The position numbers were made by a program, and so were the translations under genes. This document shows, piece after piece, positions 9,625 through 20,400 of a stretch of 64,000 nucleotides of DNA. The first letter of the stretch is position 1. Each line of letters opens with the position of its first letter. Location: contig NC_063013.1 in the NCBI RefSeq assembly GCF_020509005.1, positions 2,418,001-2,482,000 on the forward strand, read 5' to 3'. The notes beneath the pieces are model-generated. The model was given only the letters and a program-made list of their open reading frames with translations, made no database searches and was not told the DNA's origin. Source of the DNA: Fulvia fulva (lineage: Eukaryota; Ascomycota; Dothideomycetes; Mycosphaerellales; Mycosphaerellaceae).

Positions 9625-12600
9625 CTACTCACGACCGAGCACTGGGGGCTGCCCCAGCAATGGCATGCCCTTCCGTACCTTCCCACTGACTCTGCCGGTG
9701 CCACCCGGTAAGAAGCCATCGTACTCTGCTTCTTCTGCCTTATCTCCGTCGTTCCAGCCATGCGTGAGACCCCAAGCATAGAGCAAAGCGTCCAGCTCTC
9801 GCTGCGGCATGTACTGCACAATGCGTGCGAGGTAGCGATCTGACGAAGCAGACATCATCGCCGGCTGAAGTGCAGTCTGCCTAGCACGGAACCAGTTCGA
9901 GAAGTGGTGATCATGATTAGCCTCAAGTGCAAACTGATCAAACGTTGTATTGTTGTTCAGCTTGGCATATCCGCAAGACTTCAGCTCAATAGTCTGCAGC
10001 GCAGTCTCTGGTCGCTCAGGACGTTGCGTCTCCCAAGGTGCCGGCTGGGGAAGGTAATCGTCAAAGACCAGGCCTGGAGAGAGTTTGTCAAGCACCTCCG
10101 GCCAGGAGCCTTCGCGGTGGCCTTCGCTCCAATGGGATGGGGCTGGCGCTGGATTCCCAAACACGTTGTTCTGTGCTAGATGCTGCGCTGCGCCGCCTTG
10201 GAACGGGGCAGCAGGCACCGGCGCCGCGGCGGGAGGATTTGGATTTATGGCGACACCATTCTGCTGGGCGAGCTGGTGTAACTGCTGCTGCTGCTGCAGC
10301 AGATGAGCCTGAAAATTTTGAGGGTTCGCTTGCGCTCCAGGCAAGTTGGCCGCGAATTGGTTCGCGATTTGAGCTTGGCCTTGCGCTTGTGCCTGCAACT
10401 GAGCATTGCCCTGTTGTGCATTCAAGAGCTGCTGCAGGTTGTGTCCAACCCCACCGCCTGCGGCTATCATATGTGCAATGTGTGGTGGTAATGGCGCGCC
10501 CGGTTGACCACCCACTGAAAAGCGAGGGTGGGCGGTTAATGACACTGAATCGAGCGTGATGATCTTCAGCGCTTTGCTGGAATGGTTCTTGACAAGTTCG
10601 GCGAGCGTGGGAGGCGTCATCCAGCAATTGTACAACGTCAGCTCCTCGAGGTGGTCGAACATAAGGCCAAAGTTATGACTGGCGTTAGCTCGGTGTGCAC
10701 TGCTGTGCTCGAGTTGTGTGATCGGTGCCGGCAGAATGTTGGCGTTTCTTGCAAATATGCCGTCAGCGTGCTCCCCGCCACTGACCCAGCCAATGTTGAG
10801 CTTCTTGATCGACGGACGCAAGCAGACACGATCCCTGAGTAGAACTCGATGGAAGATCCGAATAGCTTCTGACGGATTCCGGCCGTGAACTTCGGCGAAC
10901 CCTGCGTTATCCTTTTCGACAATGCGCCAGTCTGGCTTCACGTGAATGGTCACATCTGCGAGGCCAGGAAGCGCGTCCCAGAAATTCTCTCGCGCGAGCA
11001 GAGGCATGAACCCGCTTGAGAGTTTGGCAATGTTCAGTGTCTTGACGCCGTGGAAGCGAGCCGGGTTGTCCGTGATGGCTAGCATATAGCACTCCAGGAA
11101 TGCCCGCTGAGCCCACTCGGTCTCCATGAGCCACTCCTTCTGTTCTTTCCTGAGCTCCGACGGTATCAGAGCTGAGCGGTCGAATAGTGGCTGGACAGTG
11201 AAGTCTGGCTGAGTGGGTGTCGTGTACAGAATACCATGTGCAGCACCCTCGGCGGAGTTATACGAGACTGCCGGTAATACATTGCTTGCAGCTATCGAAG
11301 ACCACAGCTTGCTGTTTGCGTAGCAAGTATCATGCAGCCCCGGCAATTCGGTTGGTGACTTCGAAAGAGACTTTTGGCCAAGCGATAGTTCCTTCAGATT
11401 GGTACTAACCCCAAGACCTCGATGACAGGCCTGAATGGCGGCCCAAAAGAGCTTTGCATCTAGCATCCGATGATCCTCGACCGCACCTGACTGGCCAAAC
11501 ACATCAGAAGGGCGGAGGAAAATATGTGCCTTCAAAGACTTGTCTGGGCCACTGAGCCAACCTAGGCCGCTGTCTATCGACAGGGCGACTTCCTTGACTG
11601 ATTTCAGATTCGAGAAAGCAGACCTCATGCGCTGCGTCTCGTCGGCTGTTCTCTCGAGACCGGCCAGATTCTCAAAGCGAGTGTACTGGAATGGTGGCCA
11701 GTCGTATGATCCGTGATATGCCTGGACATGATCGAGTTCGCGTTTGATCGGAGGATGAGCAAGTTGGCTTTCGGCTACTTCGAAGCTCATGCCAAACCTC
11801 TTGATGTGGCGTCCGAAGCCCTGAAAGACGCGCAGGCCGTGTCCCTTATACACCTTGCCATCTGCATCTTCTTTCGCATTTTGCCAGTGAAGACCACCCG
11901 GTAGTAGATCTTGCGTTGGGTCAGGAAAGTCTCGTGCCCTGCCCTTGCCCTTGCCTTGGTAGCGAGGGATGTTGTTTGACCCCCGTCTGACCGCTTTCCT
12001 GTCCTCATCAATCATGTCGTAGAGCTCTGTATTGAACGGGACCACGGATGTGTTGAACAGTGTTGCCGAGACCTTCGCCTCGAACTCCTTCGTGACCAGC
12101 CTCATTGACTTGATGTCGTCCCGCGACAAGTAGGTAGTGATGAGTTCAAATAGCTCCACGGGCAGCATGTTTACGTGCCAGTGTGCTCGAGAGGCGATTT
12201 GCTGATCAGTGGCTTGGTCGATACGTTGGCGGTGGGTCGGCAATACGGTCAGGATGGTATTGTTGTTGAGACAGTCGTCTCTGCTGCCGGAAGTGGCTGC
12301 TGCAGGGCGAAGCGGAAGATATCGAAGCCTGTCAAGATCGCTCGCAGCTCCATGTGCACTGCCAGGGGCGTCTTGCGTGAACAGAATGGCCGAGCTACTC
12401 TGTATCGGCTCGCTTGTCTTCTTCACTCTATCTCTGGCTTGAGTGCGTAGAAGCGTGAGTGCTTCCCGCATCGCATCGCGTGAGGTCCCATTGGGTCGCT
12501 GTGCGAATTCCTGGAGGTCCATCTGGAACGTCTCCAATGATGCTTCACCGTCGACAAGGCCATCGAAACTATCGCTGCGTTGGGTCAGGTTGTCCTTACC

Positions 12601-12930
12601 AAACAGATCCTCGGAGCGAATGATGGGTGTGTCCATTGATAGATAGTGTGAGCTGTCACCGCGCGGTGCTGACGAATGTACCGACTTGCGTGATCGCGCC
12701 GATGAAGTTGCCTTTCTCTTAGGAGGCAACCTGGCGTGGGGGACGAAGGTGTTTGCTGTCGGGTTCATGTTCAAAGGAGGTGCTCTTCGAGCAGAGCGAA
12801 TCAGGCGTGAGAGCAAACCCGGCGGTGGAGCGGGCGGCAGAGGGATGGCGCTGTTGTTATCTGCGACAAATGTGTGACTGCTGTCCTCGGCGAGGGGGGA
12901 TAGTGGGTTGGGCGGAGTCTTGTTTTCCAT
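9625..12930 (-). CDS. large F-box protein
   Basis: A single-exon 1101-residue protein. An F-box lies at about residues 256-296 (LPVELFELITTYLSRDD, then SMRLVTKEFEAKV), which normally binds Skp1 in SCF ubiquitin ligases. The rest resembles fungal F-box proteins with a degenerate leucine-rich C-terminal half (KTLNIAKLSSGF, LEELTLYNCWMTPP, IITLDSVSL). A Gln/Ala-rich segment (about 855-930) interrupts this half and is encoded in part by a CAG-type run. The first ATG is at 12930; the open frame extends to a GTG at 12966, which I do not use. The substrate is unknown. It is divergent from the glucanase gene. Confidence 0.8.
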   Translation of the reverse strand: MENKTPPNPLSPLAEDSSHTFVADNNSAIPLPPAPPPGLLSRLIRSARRAPPLNMNPTANTFVPHARLPPKRKATSSARSRKSVHSSAPRGDSSHYLSMDTPIIRSEDLFGKDNLTQRSDSFDGLVDGEASLETFQMDLQEFAQRPNGTSRDAMREALTLLRTQARDRVKKTSEPIQSSSAILFTQDAPGSAHGAASDLDRLRYLPLRPAAATSGSRDDCLNNNTILTVLPTHRQRIDQATDQQIASRAHWHVNMLPVELFELITTYLSRDDIKSMRLVTKEFEAKVSATLFNTSVVPFNTELYDMIDEDRKAVRRGSNNIPRYQGKGKGRARDFPDPTQDLLPGGLHWQNAKEDADGKVYKGHGLRVFQGFGRHIKRFGMSFEVAESQLAHPPIKRELDHVQAYHGSYDWPPFQYTRFENLAGLERTADETQRMRSAFSNLKSVKEVALSIDSGLGWLSGPDKSLKAHIFLRPSDVFGQSGAVEDHRMLDAKLFWAAIQACHRGLGVSTNLKELSLGQKSLSKSPTELPGLHDTCYANSKLWSSIAASNVLPAVSYNSAEGAAHGILYTTPTQPDFTVQPLFDRSALIPSELRKEQKEWLMETEWAQRAFLECYMLAITDNPARFHGVKTLNIAKLSSGFMPLLARENFWDALPGLADVTIHVKPDWRIVEKDNAGFAEVHGRNPSEAIRIFHRVLLRDRVCLRPSIKKLNIGWVSGGEHADGIFARNANILPAPITQLEHSSAHRANASHNFGLMFDHLEELTLYNCWMTPPTLAELVKNHSSKALKIITLDSVSLTAHPRFSVGGQPGAPLPPHIAHMIAAGGGVGHNLQQLLNAQQGNAQLQAQAQGQAQIANQFAANLPGAQANPQNFQAHLLQQQQQLHQLAQQNGVAINPNPPAAAPVPAAPFQGGAAQHLAQNNVFGNPAPAPSHWSEGHREGSWPEVLDKLSPGLVFDDYLPQPAPWETQRPERPETALQTIELKSCGYAKLNNNTTFDQFALEANHDHHFSNWFRARQTALQPAMMSASSDRYLARIVQYMPQRELDALLYAWGLTHGWNDGDKAEEAEYDGFLPGGTGRVSGKVRKGMPLLGQPPVLGRE
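10282..10302. repeat. CTG/CAG trinucleotide run
   Basis: Five CTG units followed by CAG units within the F-box gene, encoding part of a glutamine stretch on the minus strand. It is a plausible site of length variation between strains. Confidence 0.7.
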
Positions 12931-13586
12931 TGCGGTCTCACTTTGTCTTCCCACGTGTTCACACACGCAGAGACGGGCTTGCTTGTGGTGAAGGAACGGT
13001 CAGCGGACTGCTAGCGAGTGATGGAAGGATGATTCCATGCCCCGCGTTGACGGTTGCACGCTTTCTTGTGTCGGCGACGGTGAATGTGAATGTGCTTCGT
13101 TGTTGAAGTGAGCATTCATCGTCGAAACGAAATTGTAGACTAGTCTACGTGAAGTCAGCTCAGCTCAGGCAAGCGACGGGGAAGAGCTGGGCTTGGTGCA
13201 GGCTTCAGCGGGCGCGCCTGCTATATACCTCCCGCCGAGACCATCAGAAACACTTCACTTTTGGGCAGCTTCATCAAAACATCGTCTACAGCATGGCCGG
13301 TGATATGAGAAGGGAGGTGGATGGGGCGCTGGCCAGCCGACTCCACTTTGCGCGTAACGTCACTTCATGCCATCCACCAATACCACTTGCCACGGCCTGC
13401 CACTATGGAAGAGACTGCTGCATCGTGCAAGATCCGTATCGACTTCGGCGTGGACGTCCCAGCCCACAGCCGGAAGCGTTTCAGACTGTGAACAGTAGGT
13501 TGGCAGAGGTAGGTCTTGACTGCTGTCCGCCTTGACCTTACCCTGTCGTTCCTTCCTCTCCTTCAGAACAGTGGTGACTGCCCAAA
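12931..13586. other. divergent promoter region F-box / GH16
   Basis: About 650 bp between divergent genes. A TATATA-like element occurs at 13222-13228, some 360 bp before the GH16 start; if used it would imply a long 5' UTR. Short ORFs here have no support. Confidence 0.45.
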
Positions 13587-15055
13587 ATGTATCCGAACGT
13601 TACTGCGAGAGACAGCGAGATGATGCCTCCGCCTAGCGCACCTCCGCCACCGTACGAAAGCATCGACGGTCTGGACAAGATGGCCGAAAAGAGCGGCTCG
13701 AAATGGAACCCAAGGAACGGGTCGAAGCTCGCAATACTCGTTGCTGTCATAGCAGCCATATTGGTCATCGTAGCAGGCATTGTCGGCGCAGTACTGGGCA
13801 CCCGCGCGAACGAATATCCAGACTCCAGCGCTCTATCATACACGCTCGCCGACACGTACGCAGGGACGGACTTTTTCGATGATTTCGACTACTTCACTGG
13901 GTACGTTACTCAAGGGTCTTAGGCATCGGGCAGTGGCTGAGACCATAGTGGTGTGTGCGACCCATGCGCTGCACGACGCGCTCTGTCTCTATCAGTCCCA
14001 CTCCAGTCTAAGCCACTGCCACGTGGTCCTCGAGTATGGCTAACATCCTTCTGTTTGTAGGTACGATCCAACAGCTGGATTTGTACATTACGTCCCCAAT
14101 ACTACAGCCACATCTGAGCAGTACAATCTGACATATGCCTCCCCGGACACTGCCATTCTCCGGGTCGACACATCCGAGACCAATGCCGACACTGGTCGAT
14201 ACTCCGTCCGCATCACTTCCAAGAAGCAACACAACTCTGGCCTGTTTGTCTTCGACATAGTCAACACCCCATACGGCTACGCGACTTGGCCAGCTCTGTG
14301 GCTTTCCGATCCCAACAACTGGCCCGAGCATGGCGAGATCGATGTGGTCGAGGCTGTGAACCAAGCCGACACAGGCAACCAGGCTACCCTGCACACTACG
14401 TCTGGCTGCAAGATGAATGTGAAACGGAAGCAGACTGGCGATACGCTCTACAAGAGCTGCGCGAATACGACACACGACAATGCCGGCTGTGGCGTCCAAG
14501 GGGAGCAGGACACATACGGAGAGACCTTTGACGCCAACGGCGGTGGCATTTACGCGATGGAGTGGCGCACGGCAGGCATCAGGGTGTGGGTACGTTTTTG
14601 AAGGGTAGAAGGCATCGAGCAGTGTCTTAAGACTATGGTGTGAATGTGGCGCGTCGTGCAGCGCATATCTCACGGGCCCATCACAGTCTGAGATACTGCC
14701 ACGTGGTTTCCGAGTATGGCTAACACCCTTCTGTTTGTAGTTCTTCCCACGATCCGACGTCCCGTCAGACATTCCCACAGACGTCACGAACACCTCGGCG
14801 CCCGATCCCAGCACATGGGGTACGCCACTCGCGGACTTCCCGTCCACGAACTGTGATATCAGCAATCACTTCAAGAATCAGAGCATCATCGCGAACATTG
14901 ATCTTTGCGGCACGTGGGCTGGCTCCACCGCTGTTTACACGGATCAGGATCAGTGTCCAGGCCTATGTACGGATTTCGTGGCGACGAACAACACAGCATT
15001 TGAGACGGCGTATTGGCAGTGGAATAGCTGGAGAATGTATACTGCAAGTACTTGA
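13587..15055 (+). CDS. membrane-anchored GH16 beta-glucanase
   Basis: Three exons (13587-13900, 14061-14589, 14741-15055) encode 385 residues. The N-terminus is cytosolic-looking and proline-rich with a PPPPY motif, followed by one hydrophobic helix at about 48-71, so a type II membrane or wall-facing protein is expected. The catalytic domain of glycoside hydrolase family 16 follows. The active-site signature GEIDVVE is complete, with E197 as nucleophile, D199, and E202 as acid/base. Upstream is the expected PYGYATWPALWLSD block. Family members act on 1,3(4)-beta-glucans, most likely in cell-wall remodelling. Both introns are unusually long (160 and 151 bp) and similar to each other. The splice junctions restore TGYDPTAG and GIRVWFFPRSDV. 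Confidence 0.9.
13901..14060 (+). mobile_element. introner-like element, copy 1 (intron 1 of GH16)
   Basis: A 160-bp spliceosomal intron with GTACGT donor and TTTGTAG acceptor. Its last 46 bases match the last 46 of the next intron at 42 positions, including the branch-site block GAGTATGGCTAACA. An inverted repeat (13929-13943 with about 14005-14020) can fold the body into a hairpin of ten consecutive pairs plus four more after a mismatch. Near-identical, longer, structured introns are the described features of introner-like elements in Dothideomycetes. Assignment to that class is inference from two copies. Confidence 0.7.
14590..14740 (+). mobile_element. introner-like element, copy 2 (intron 2 of GH16)
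   Basis: A 151-bp intron with the same GTACGT donor and the same 3' block (14695-14740) as copy 1. The 5' hairpin arm (about 14618-14634) pairs with 14685-14700. Compared with copy 1, at least one G:C pair is replaced by U:A and another by G:U, so the stem is kept while the sequence drifts. The middle of the intron has diverged more than its ends. Confidence 0.7.
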
Positions 15056-15323
15056 TAGACCAGGAGCGAATACGACTGTATGAGACGTTGAGCGTAGATA
15101 CCCCAATGTAAGTAACAACGCAAACTTTTAGGAACCACAATCTCGGACCTGACGAAGAGGATAGATGAGCAATGCTCCAGGATCTTGCAAAACTATCCAT
15201 AGAGCCGTGACTCTGCGTTGTCACCACGCATGTTTCCCGCTCCGCCAAACTCCGCAGATGGACCGCGTCATCTTCCAAGGCCTCTAAACTGTTGCCTGTG
15301 ACCTCACCCAGTAGAGTTCAACC

Positions 15324-16031
15324 CTACTCGGCCTGAGCCTGTGCAACAGCTTTCGACAACTCATCTATCCGCCGACCGAATTCTGGCCACTTCCTCCGAG
15401 CGTTACAGCACACAGCCAGAGATGCAGCTTGTACCACGGTCTCGGCTTTCTTTGCGCGAGTCTTTGCCCATCCGACCTCGTTTTGAAGTGTATAGATCTG
15501 ACGAGCCCGGTGGCCGAGGATCTTGCTGCCGTGTTCGCCGTTGTCGGTGAGGTGTTGGATGTGAGCGTCTTTCTGCTGTAGCTCGGTTGCTTGTGTGGCG
15601 AGCTGTTGCTGGAGCTTGCCGATTCGAGCATGAAGGTCGGATTGGATGGAGGTGTAGGATGGTGGGAGATCGGACTCGTAGTGGTCGGCGGGCATGTCTT
15701 GTTGCGAGGAGGCGTTGTCGTCGGCTTCACCTGTCTCTACCTGGAAGATGGCGGATGGATCAGAAGCGTATGCTGCATCGCGCGCTTCTGGCTTCGGATG
15801 TTCTCGAAGCGACTGTGGTGCTGGGTCATCGTCGTCGCTTAGTAGGATGGCATCCACCACGTCATGGCCCGAATCTGTCATGGGAGACTCTTTCTGGCTG
15901 ATCTGAGGTGGAGCAGGAGATGACATGAAGTATGGAGAGCTATGACATGCTTGTTTCATCTCGTCATCCGAGTCGCTGGCTGAATCGTCGCTGTGATAGT
16001 TTGGTGCGATGTAGAGCAGGCTTCGACTCAT
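15324..16031 (-). CDS. hypothetical coiled-coil protein
   Basis: A 235-residue protein that I do not recognise. It begins MSRSLLYIAPNYHSDDSASD and has an acidic, Ser/Asp-rich N-terminal half followed from about residue 128 by a helical segment with heptad-like spacing (ARIGKLQQQLATQATELQQK). The frame continues upstream to an ATG at 16202 that would add 57 residues of non-conserved appearance; the start at 16031 has an A at -3 and is preferred. It may bind through its coiled coil, but no domain is visible. The next gene on the same strand also encodes a coiled-coil protein. Confidence 0.6.
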   Translation of the reverse strand: MSRSLLYIAPNYHSDDSASDSDDEMKQACHSSPYFMSSPAPPQISQKESPMTDSGHDVVDAILLSDDDDPAPQSLREHPKPEARDAAYASDPSAIFQVETGEADDNASSQQDMPADHYESDLPPSYTSIQSDLHARIGKLQQQLATQATELQQKDAHIQHLTDNGEHGSKILGHRARQIYTLQNEVGWAKTRAKKAETVVQAASLAVCCNARRKWPEFGRRIDELSKAVAQAQAE

Positions 16032-16263
16032 GTTTGTGGTGATGAGTGTTGTTAAGTATGGTATGAGGAAGCAGTGAATTGGTTTCTCAAGAGATGCAAT
16101 CGAAGTTTGTAGTGGAAAGGAATGGTGACTTCTTGTGAGGAACGAAGTGCTTCCAGACTTGACATGTGAATAATGTGGACGAGCGTGCCTTTCCCTCACC
16201 ATGTTCTAAGCGAGTGAAGTGTATGTCAGCCTTGTGCTACCTACTCTGGGAATTAAAGTAGCT

Positions 16264-17151
16264 TCAATCGTCCCTCCGGAATCTGTTGGTGATCGATGAT
16301 TCCAGACTCACTCGGTACGGTCCTTGTTCATCTTCACCCGTGAGGTCAATCGAATTGCTCGCAGCTTGTGGCTTCGGTGGCTCCTGATCTTTCACCGCAG
16401 CAACCAAGTCCTCCATCATCTCACCGCTTCGCTTCCACTCCCCACGAGTATTGCTTTCGACCAAGCCACTGGCCAGCCTCGCCATGGCACCATTCTTCTT
16501 CACCTCTTTAGTCATCTCGCGCACTTGAGCCAAGGCTTTCAGCTTCTGGTCGACCTCATTCTCCTTCGTCATCATCAGTGCGTTGAGCTGCTTCTGCTTG
16601 GCTTCGAACTTTGTGTCCTTTTCGAGAAGAGCTTTGTTCTTGACTGATAGCTCCTCGTTCTTCTTGGCGATCTCGGCTCGAAGGTCGGTCGTGACATGTT
16701 GCTCCTTCTTCAGCTCATCACCATGATCTGTCTCCAATAGATCGCGAATGGTGCGGTCCCTAGCTCGCAGCTCTGTTTCAAGCCAACGAGTGTAACCATT
16801 CGCCTCGGCAAGCTTGTTCTCGAGATCAGCAAACTGCCTGTCAACCTGCTCGCCGAGTCTGCCACCGAGACTGGCTTGCGGAGGGACCCAGCGGTCTGGT
16901 CTACGTGGTGGAGAACGTTGGATACGTGGCTGGCCTGCTCGAACGTGATGGCGTGGCGCTGTCGGGGCTTGGAAAGTGTCGTGGCGATCGTCTTTCACGC
17001 CGTTGAGGCCCATTCCTGCGACAACAGATTTCACCCTCTTCAAGGTTTCGTGGCGCTTGGCGCGTTCTCGATCTCCTGCTTGACCAGACGAAGGTGACTC
17101 TCTGCCGCCGAAGGGTGTGTCGTTCGCGGGTCGTTTGTTGTTTGGCATCAT
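16264..17151 (-). CDS. hypothetical coiled-coil protein
   Basis: A 295-residue protein of unknown function in one exon. The N-terminal 100 residues are basic and Pro/Arg-rich. A long coiled coil covers about residues 102-220 (for example QFADLENKLAEANGYTRWL and AEIAKKNEELSVKNKALL). The C-terminus has an acidic SIDLTGEDEQGP stretch that resembles a SUMO-interacting motif. It starts with two consecutive methionines. It lies head-to-tail with the similar-sized coiled-coil gene at 15324-16031; I cannot show that they are paralogues. Confidence 0.65.
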   Translation of the reverse strand: MMPNNKRPANDTPFGGRESPSSGQAGDRERAKRHETLKRVKSVVAGMGLNGVKDDRHDTFQAPTAPRHHVRAGQPRIQRSPPRRPDRWVPPQASLGGRLGEQVDRQFADLENKLAEANGYTRWLETELRARDRTIRDLLETDHGDELKKEQHVTTDLRAEIAKKNEELSVKNKALLEKDTKFEAKQKQLNALMMTKENEVDQKLKALAQVREMTKEVKKNGAMARLASGLVESNTRGEWKRSGEMMEDLVAAVKDQEPPKPQAASNSIDLTGEDEQGPYRVSLESSITNRFRRDD

Positions 17152-17419
17152 ATGAGAATGTGGTGTTGTGGTACGATGATTGGTAGTGTTCTGCGTTTAG
17201 CTCGATTGAGAGGGTGAATTTTATAGAGCCAAGCAGATGCGCACCTGCCTTATGGCAAGAAGGCGCCAAAGTAAAGTCAGAGAAGTGATCCCTCACTTGC
17301 GATACGAGACCGACCTGGTAGCTCAACTCCAAGCCCGCTATTCTATACATGTATGCTTGAACGCTTTGAATGCTTCCAAAGTGCCATCCCGCACCGCGCG
17401 ACGTTCTTGATTACCTCTT

Positions 17420-20400
17420 CTAATCCCTGCAGACCTCGGTCAACATGTCTCCCAATGGGACAGCCCTCAGATCGTTGCCTGATCCATGCGTCAGACCTGC
17501 CATCAACGACGCAGTTCCCCAAAGTCCTCGACTTTCATTCCAATGCCTGAACAGTATTTTTATATCCCTAGGCACACCCGAAAACAAAACCGAGCACTTC
17601 GGTATTGTCCTCCGATCTTCCATCGAGGCTGCCATGATTGCATAATCTGAAGCGAACAAGAGTGTTTGGCCCAGAATCGTATCCCGCACCTTCTCGGGCT
17701 GAGAGGCGTGCAGAGGTCCAAGAAGTACGTAAAGCTCACTCGAAGCATCAAGCAAGTAGACTCCCTCAGCCTCGAGCTGTGTCTGTGCCAACGAAGGTAT
17801 CTCCTTAGCCTCAACTTCGACTTTGTCTTGATCTCGAGCTGGCGATCGCGCTGGTGACAGACGGTTCCAACTCGGTCGACGATTCCAAAGAGAGGTCAAG
17901 AGACCAGGTTTGGGTCCAGCCTGCTGTACCCGAAAGAGCCGTATGTTGAACTTGCCAGGCGCCGTAGCCTTCTGCTGCCATAGCTCGGAAGGCTTTGGTA
18001 CGTCCTGCTTGGTCGTGTTTGCTCCAAAGGTTTTCAAGAAGCTCGAGAATTCTGCTCCGCCATCCACTTCAATGATCTCGCCAGTTTCACTCATGTCCAT
18101 GGCAGCGAGTCGAGACGCACTCAATTCTTCTGCCGAACAGGCCTGTCCCTTCCAGAGGTACAAGTTGGTCTGCTGTAGCTTGACAGGGTACGAAACCAGG
18201 TACACGAAGCCCGGGCAAAGTGACTGCGCACTGTAGTCGACCTCATCGAGCACAACGTGGCCAAGGTATTTGCGGCCGAGAAGCATGTACTGCTTCGGTG
18301 AAGTGTCTCTGGTGCCCCTACGAGTGACGAAGATGCCGCCCATAGCTTGTAAGAATTGTGCTGTTTCGTGGCCCTGCCGTATAACTTGTACTGACGCGGC
18401 TCCATTTTCGCGGGCAACACGCTTTGCGGTTCCATTCGCTGCCTCCATGGCAGTCTCTGAAGCCGACTCGCCGACCCAGAGGTACAAATGCGTATTCTTT
18501 GCGCCCTTTGAGGTTGTGTGCACATGTGTGCAAGCGTATATCGACTCGTCAAAGAACGTGTAGTCTTCTTGTGGCGCCAACGCCGATCCCTGAAAGGATC
18601 CGTCCTGAGCTGCCAAGAGCACAGATTTCCGAACGGTCTTAATGTCCTCGAGCACGATGTTCTTGTCGAGCTCACTCGCTATGACGGTGGACGTATTGAT
18701 AGCTAGAGGATCGTGATACTTCGGTATCGTCTCAAAGGTGTCGAAGAGCAATCGTCCAGCAGCAGTCTTGGCTTCGGGCCTTCCCGAAGCGATCGTGTTC
18801 TCTGAACCTTAATCCGTGGTCAGTTATCAGGGACTGAGGAAGGAGCACGCTATGTGACTGCAGCGCTGTCGTCAGAATCAAGTTCAAGCAGTGGAAGAGT
18901 GGCGCGCCTGGGGAAGATTCAGCTCTGACATCACGTACCTTTATTTGGTGAAGCCTCTGCAAGCTGCCCGCTGACCACCCGCGATGATCTCGCAGGCTTT
19001 GGTGGGAGGCCGGCAGAGGCTGGAGGTGTGCTTGTGGCCTTGTTCCTCGCCTTGTCAACGCTGATCCCGAGACCGTTGTTTGTAGCCAGCTGGGGGGTTG
19101 ACGCTAAGAGTCCCGCTGATCTCTCAATCTGCGGCGAGGGTGCGATCTCCTCAGGCACTGGCCTGCGACCCCATTGGGACGCTGCGGCTTTGACGGAAGG
19201 CAGTGGACTGCCAGCATTCTCCTTGTCCTCCTCTGGCGCTGGAGACACCTTATGAGGCCTTGCTGAGCCGAATCCTCTGAATTCGGGCACCGCTGTCTCC
19301 TTCGCAGGACTGAGATCCTTGATGTCTTTCTTGTCTCTCGGCAAGGGTGAGAAGCTTTCCTTTGTGGGAATGCTTCTGCTCATCGCTGTTGTGCTCTCCT
19401 CTTTGTCGGGTAGGCTCTTGCCCGAGGAGGCCCTCATCAATGCAGCGGCAGAGCCTGGCAGAGCCTGTGACTTGGGCTTGGCGGGAACGTCTTGTGCGCT
19501 ATCTGGAGGAATCTGTGCGTGGCCATTGGCGTATGGCCCGTTGTTGGTCATGCGCGGAGAAGGAGACTTGTCGAGTGACGACAGCATTACAGAAGCGGCT
19601 GATCCAGCAAGCGCAGAAGGCTTGGGCTTTGTAGGAGGCGACGACATCTTTGGCTTCTCCTGCACTTTTGCAACACTTTCTTGGTTGCTAGACGCAAGGT
19701 TGTTCTGAGCACTAGGCTTGTCAACGCTGGACGCCGTGCCAGCATCAAGCTCGGTCTTGGCTACGCCTTTGCGTCGTTTCGGACCCTTGGCGCGATCTTT
19801 ACGTACGTCTTGTAGTGGTGCTTCTGCCGCAGGAGGCTCAATCGTACTGGTCTGGGCTGTCGAGGCCACGCGCCCGGGTGTCGCCGGCGACTCCGGTCGT
19901 GATGGCGAAGCTGAAGGTGGACCACGCGCTAGCATACTGGCCAGGCCAGGATTGAATCGTGCAGCGAGCTTTGACTGCTTGCTCTCGACAGCGCTGGATT
20001 CGCTCACCTGCTTCGATAGAGGCTGCAATTTGGCTCCGGCTTCTGCTGGCATAGTCGACGACTTTTGTATGGGGATCTGCTTGTGCGGTGATCCATCGTT
20101 GGCTTCCGACTGGGTCTCAGTGGCCGGAGTCTTCGCGCTCGGCTTCTGCTTGAGGCTTTTGTGTCTCGACAAAGCCTCGGGCGTGGCTTCGCGAGTGCGA
20201 TCAGGAATGCTGCGACCACTGTCTGACCGTGCCAGTAACTCCCTCTTCGCCAGAGCTTCTGGTTTAGCTGGGACCGGTTGCGGTACAGTACTCGTCTTAC
20301 GTTCGTGTGCTTGACCGGGCAAGTCTCGCCCTTCTTCCTTGGCTTTCTGAATGTCATCCTTCTTGGCCTGCAAGCTTTCTTTCAGTTCATCCTTGCGGTT

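Noticed and set aside
15587..15901. Plus-strand ORFs inside the coiled-coil gene
   Set aside because: Antisense to a frame with a much more protein-like composition.
16032..16202. 57-residue N-terminal extension from the ATG at 16202
   Set aside because: Its composition is unlike the rest of the protein, and the downstream ATG has a better context; kept only as an alternative.
18808..18938. Second DUF4045 intron as an introner-like copy
   Set aside because: It begins GTACGT like the GH16 introns, but the 3' end and the interior do not match.
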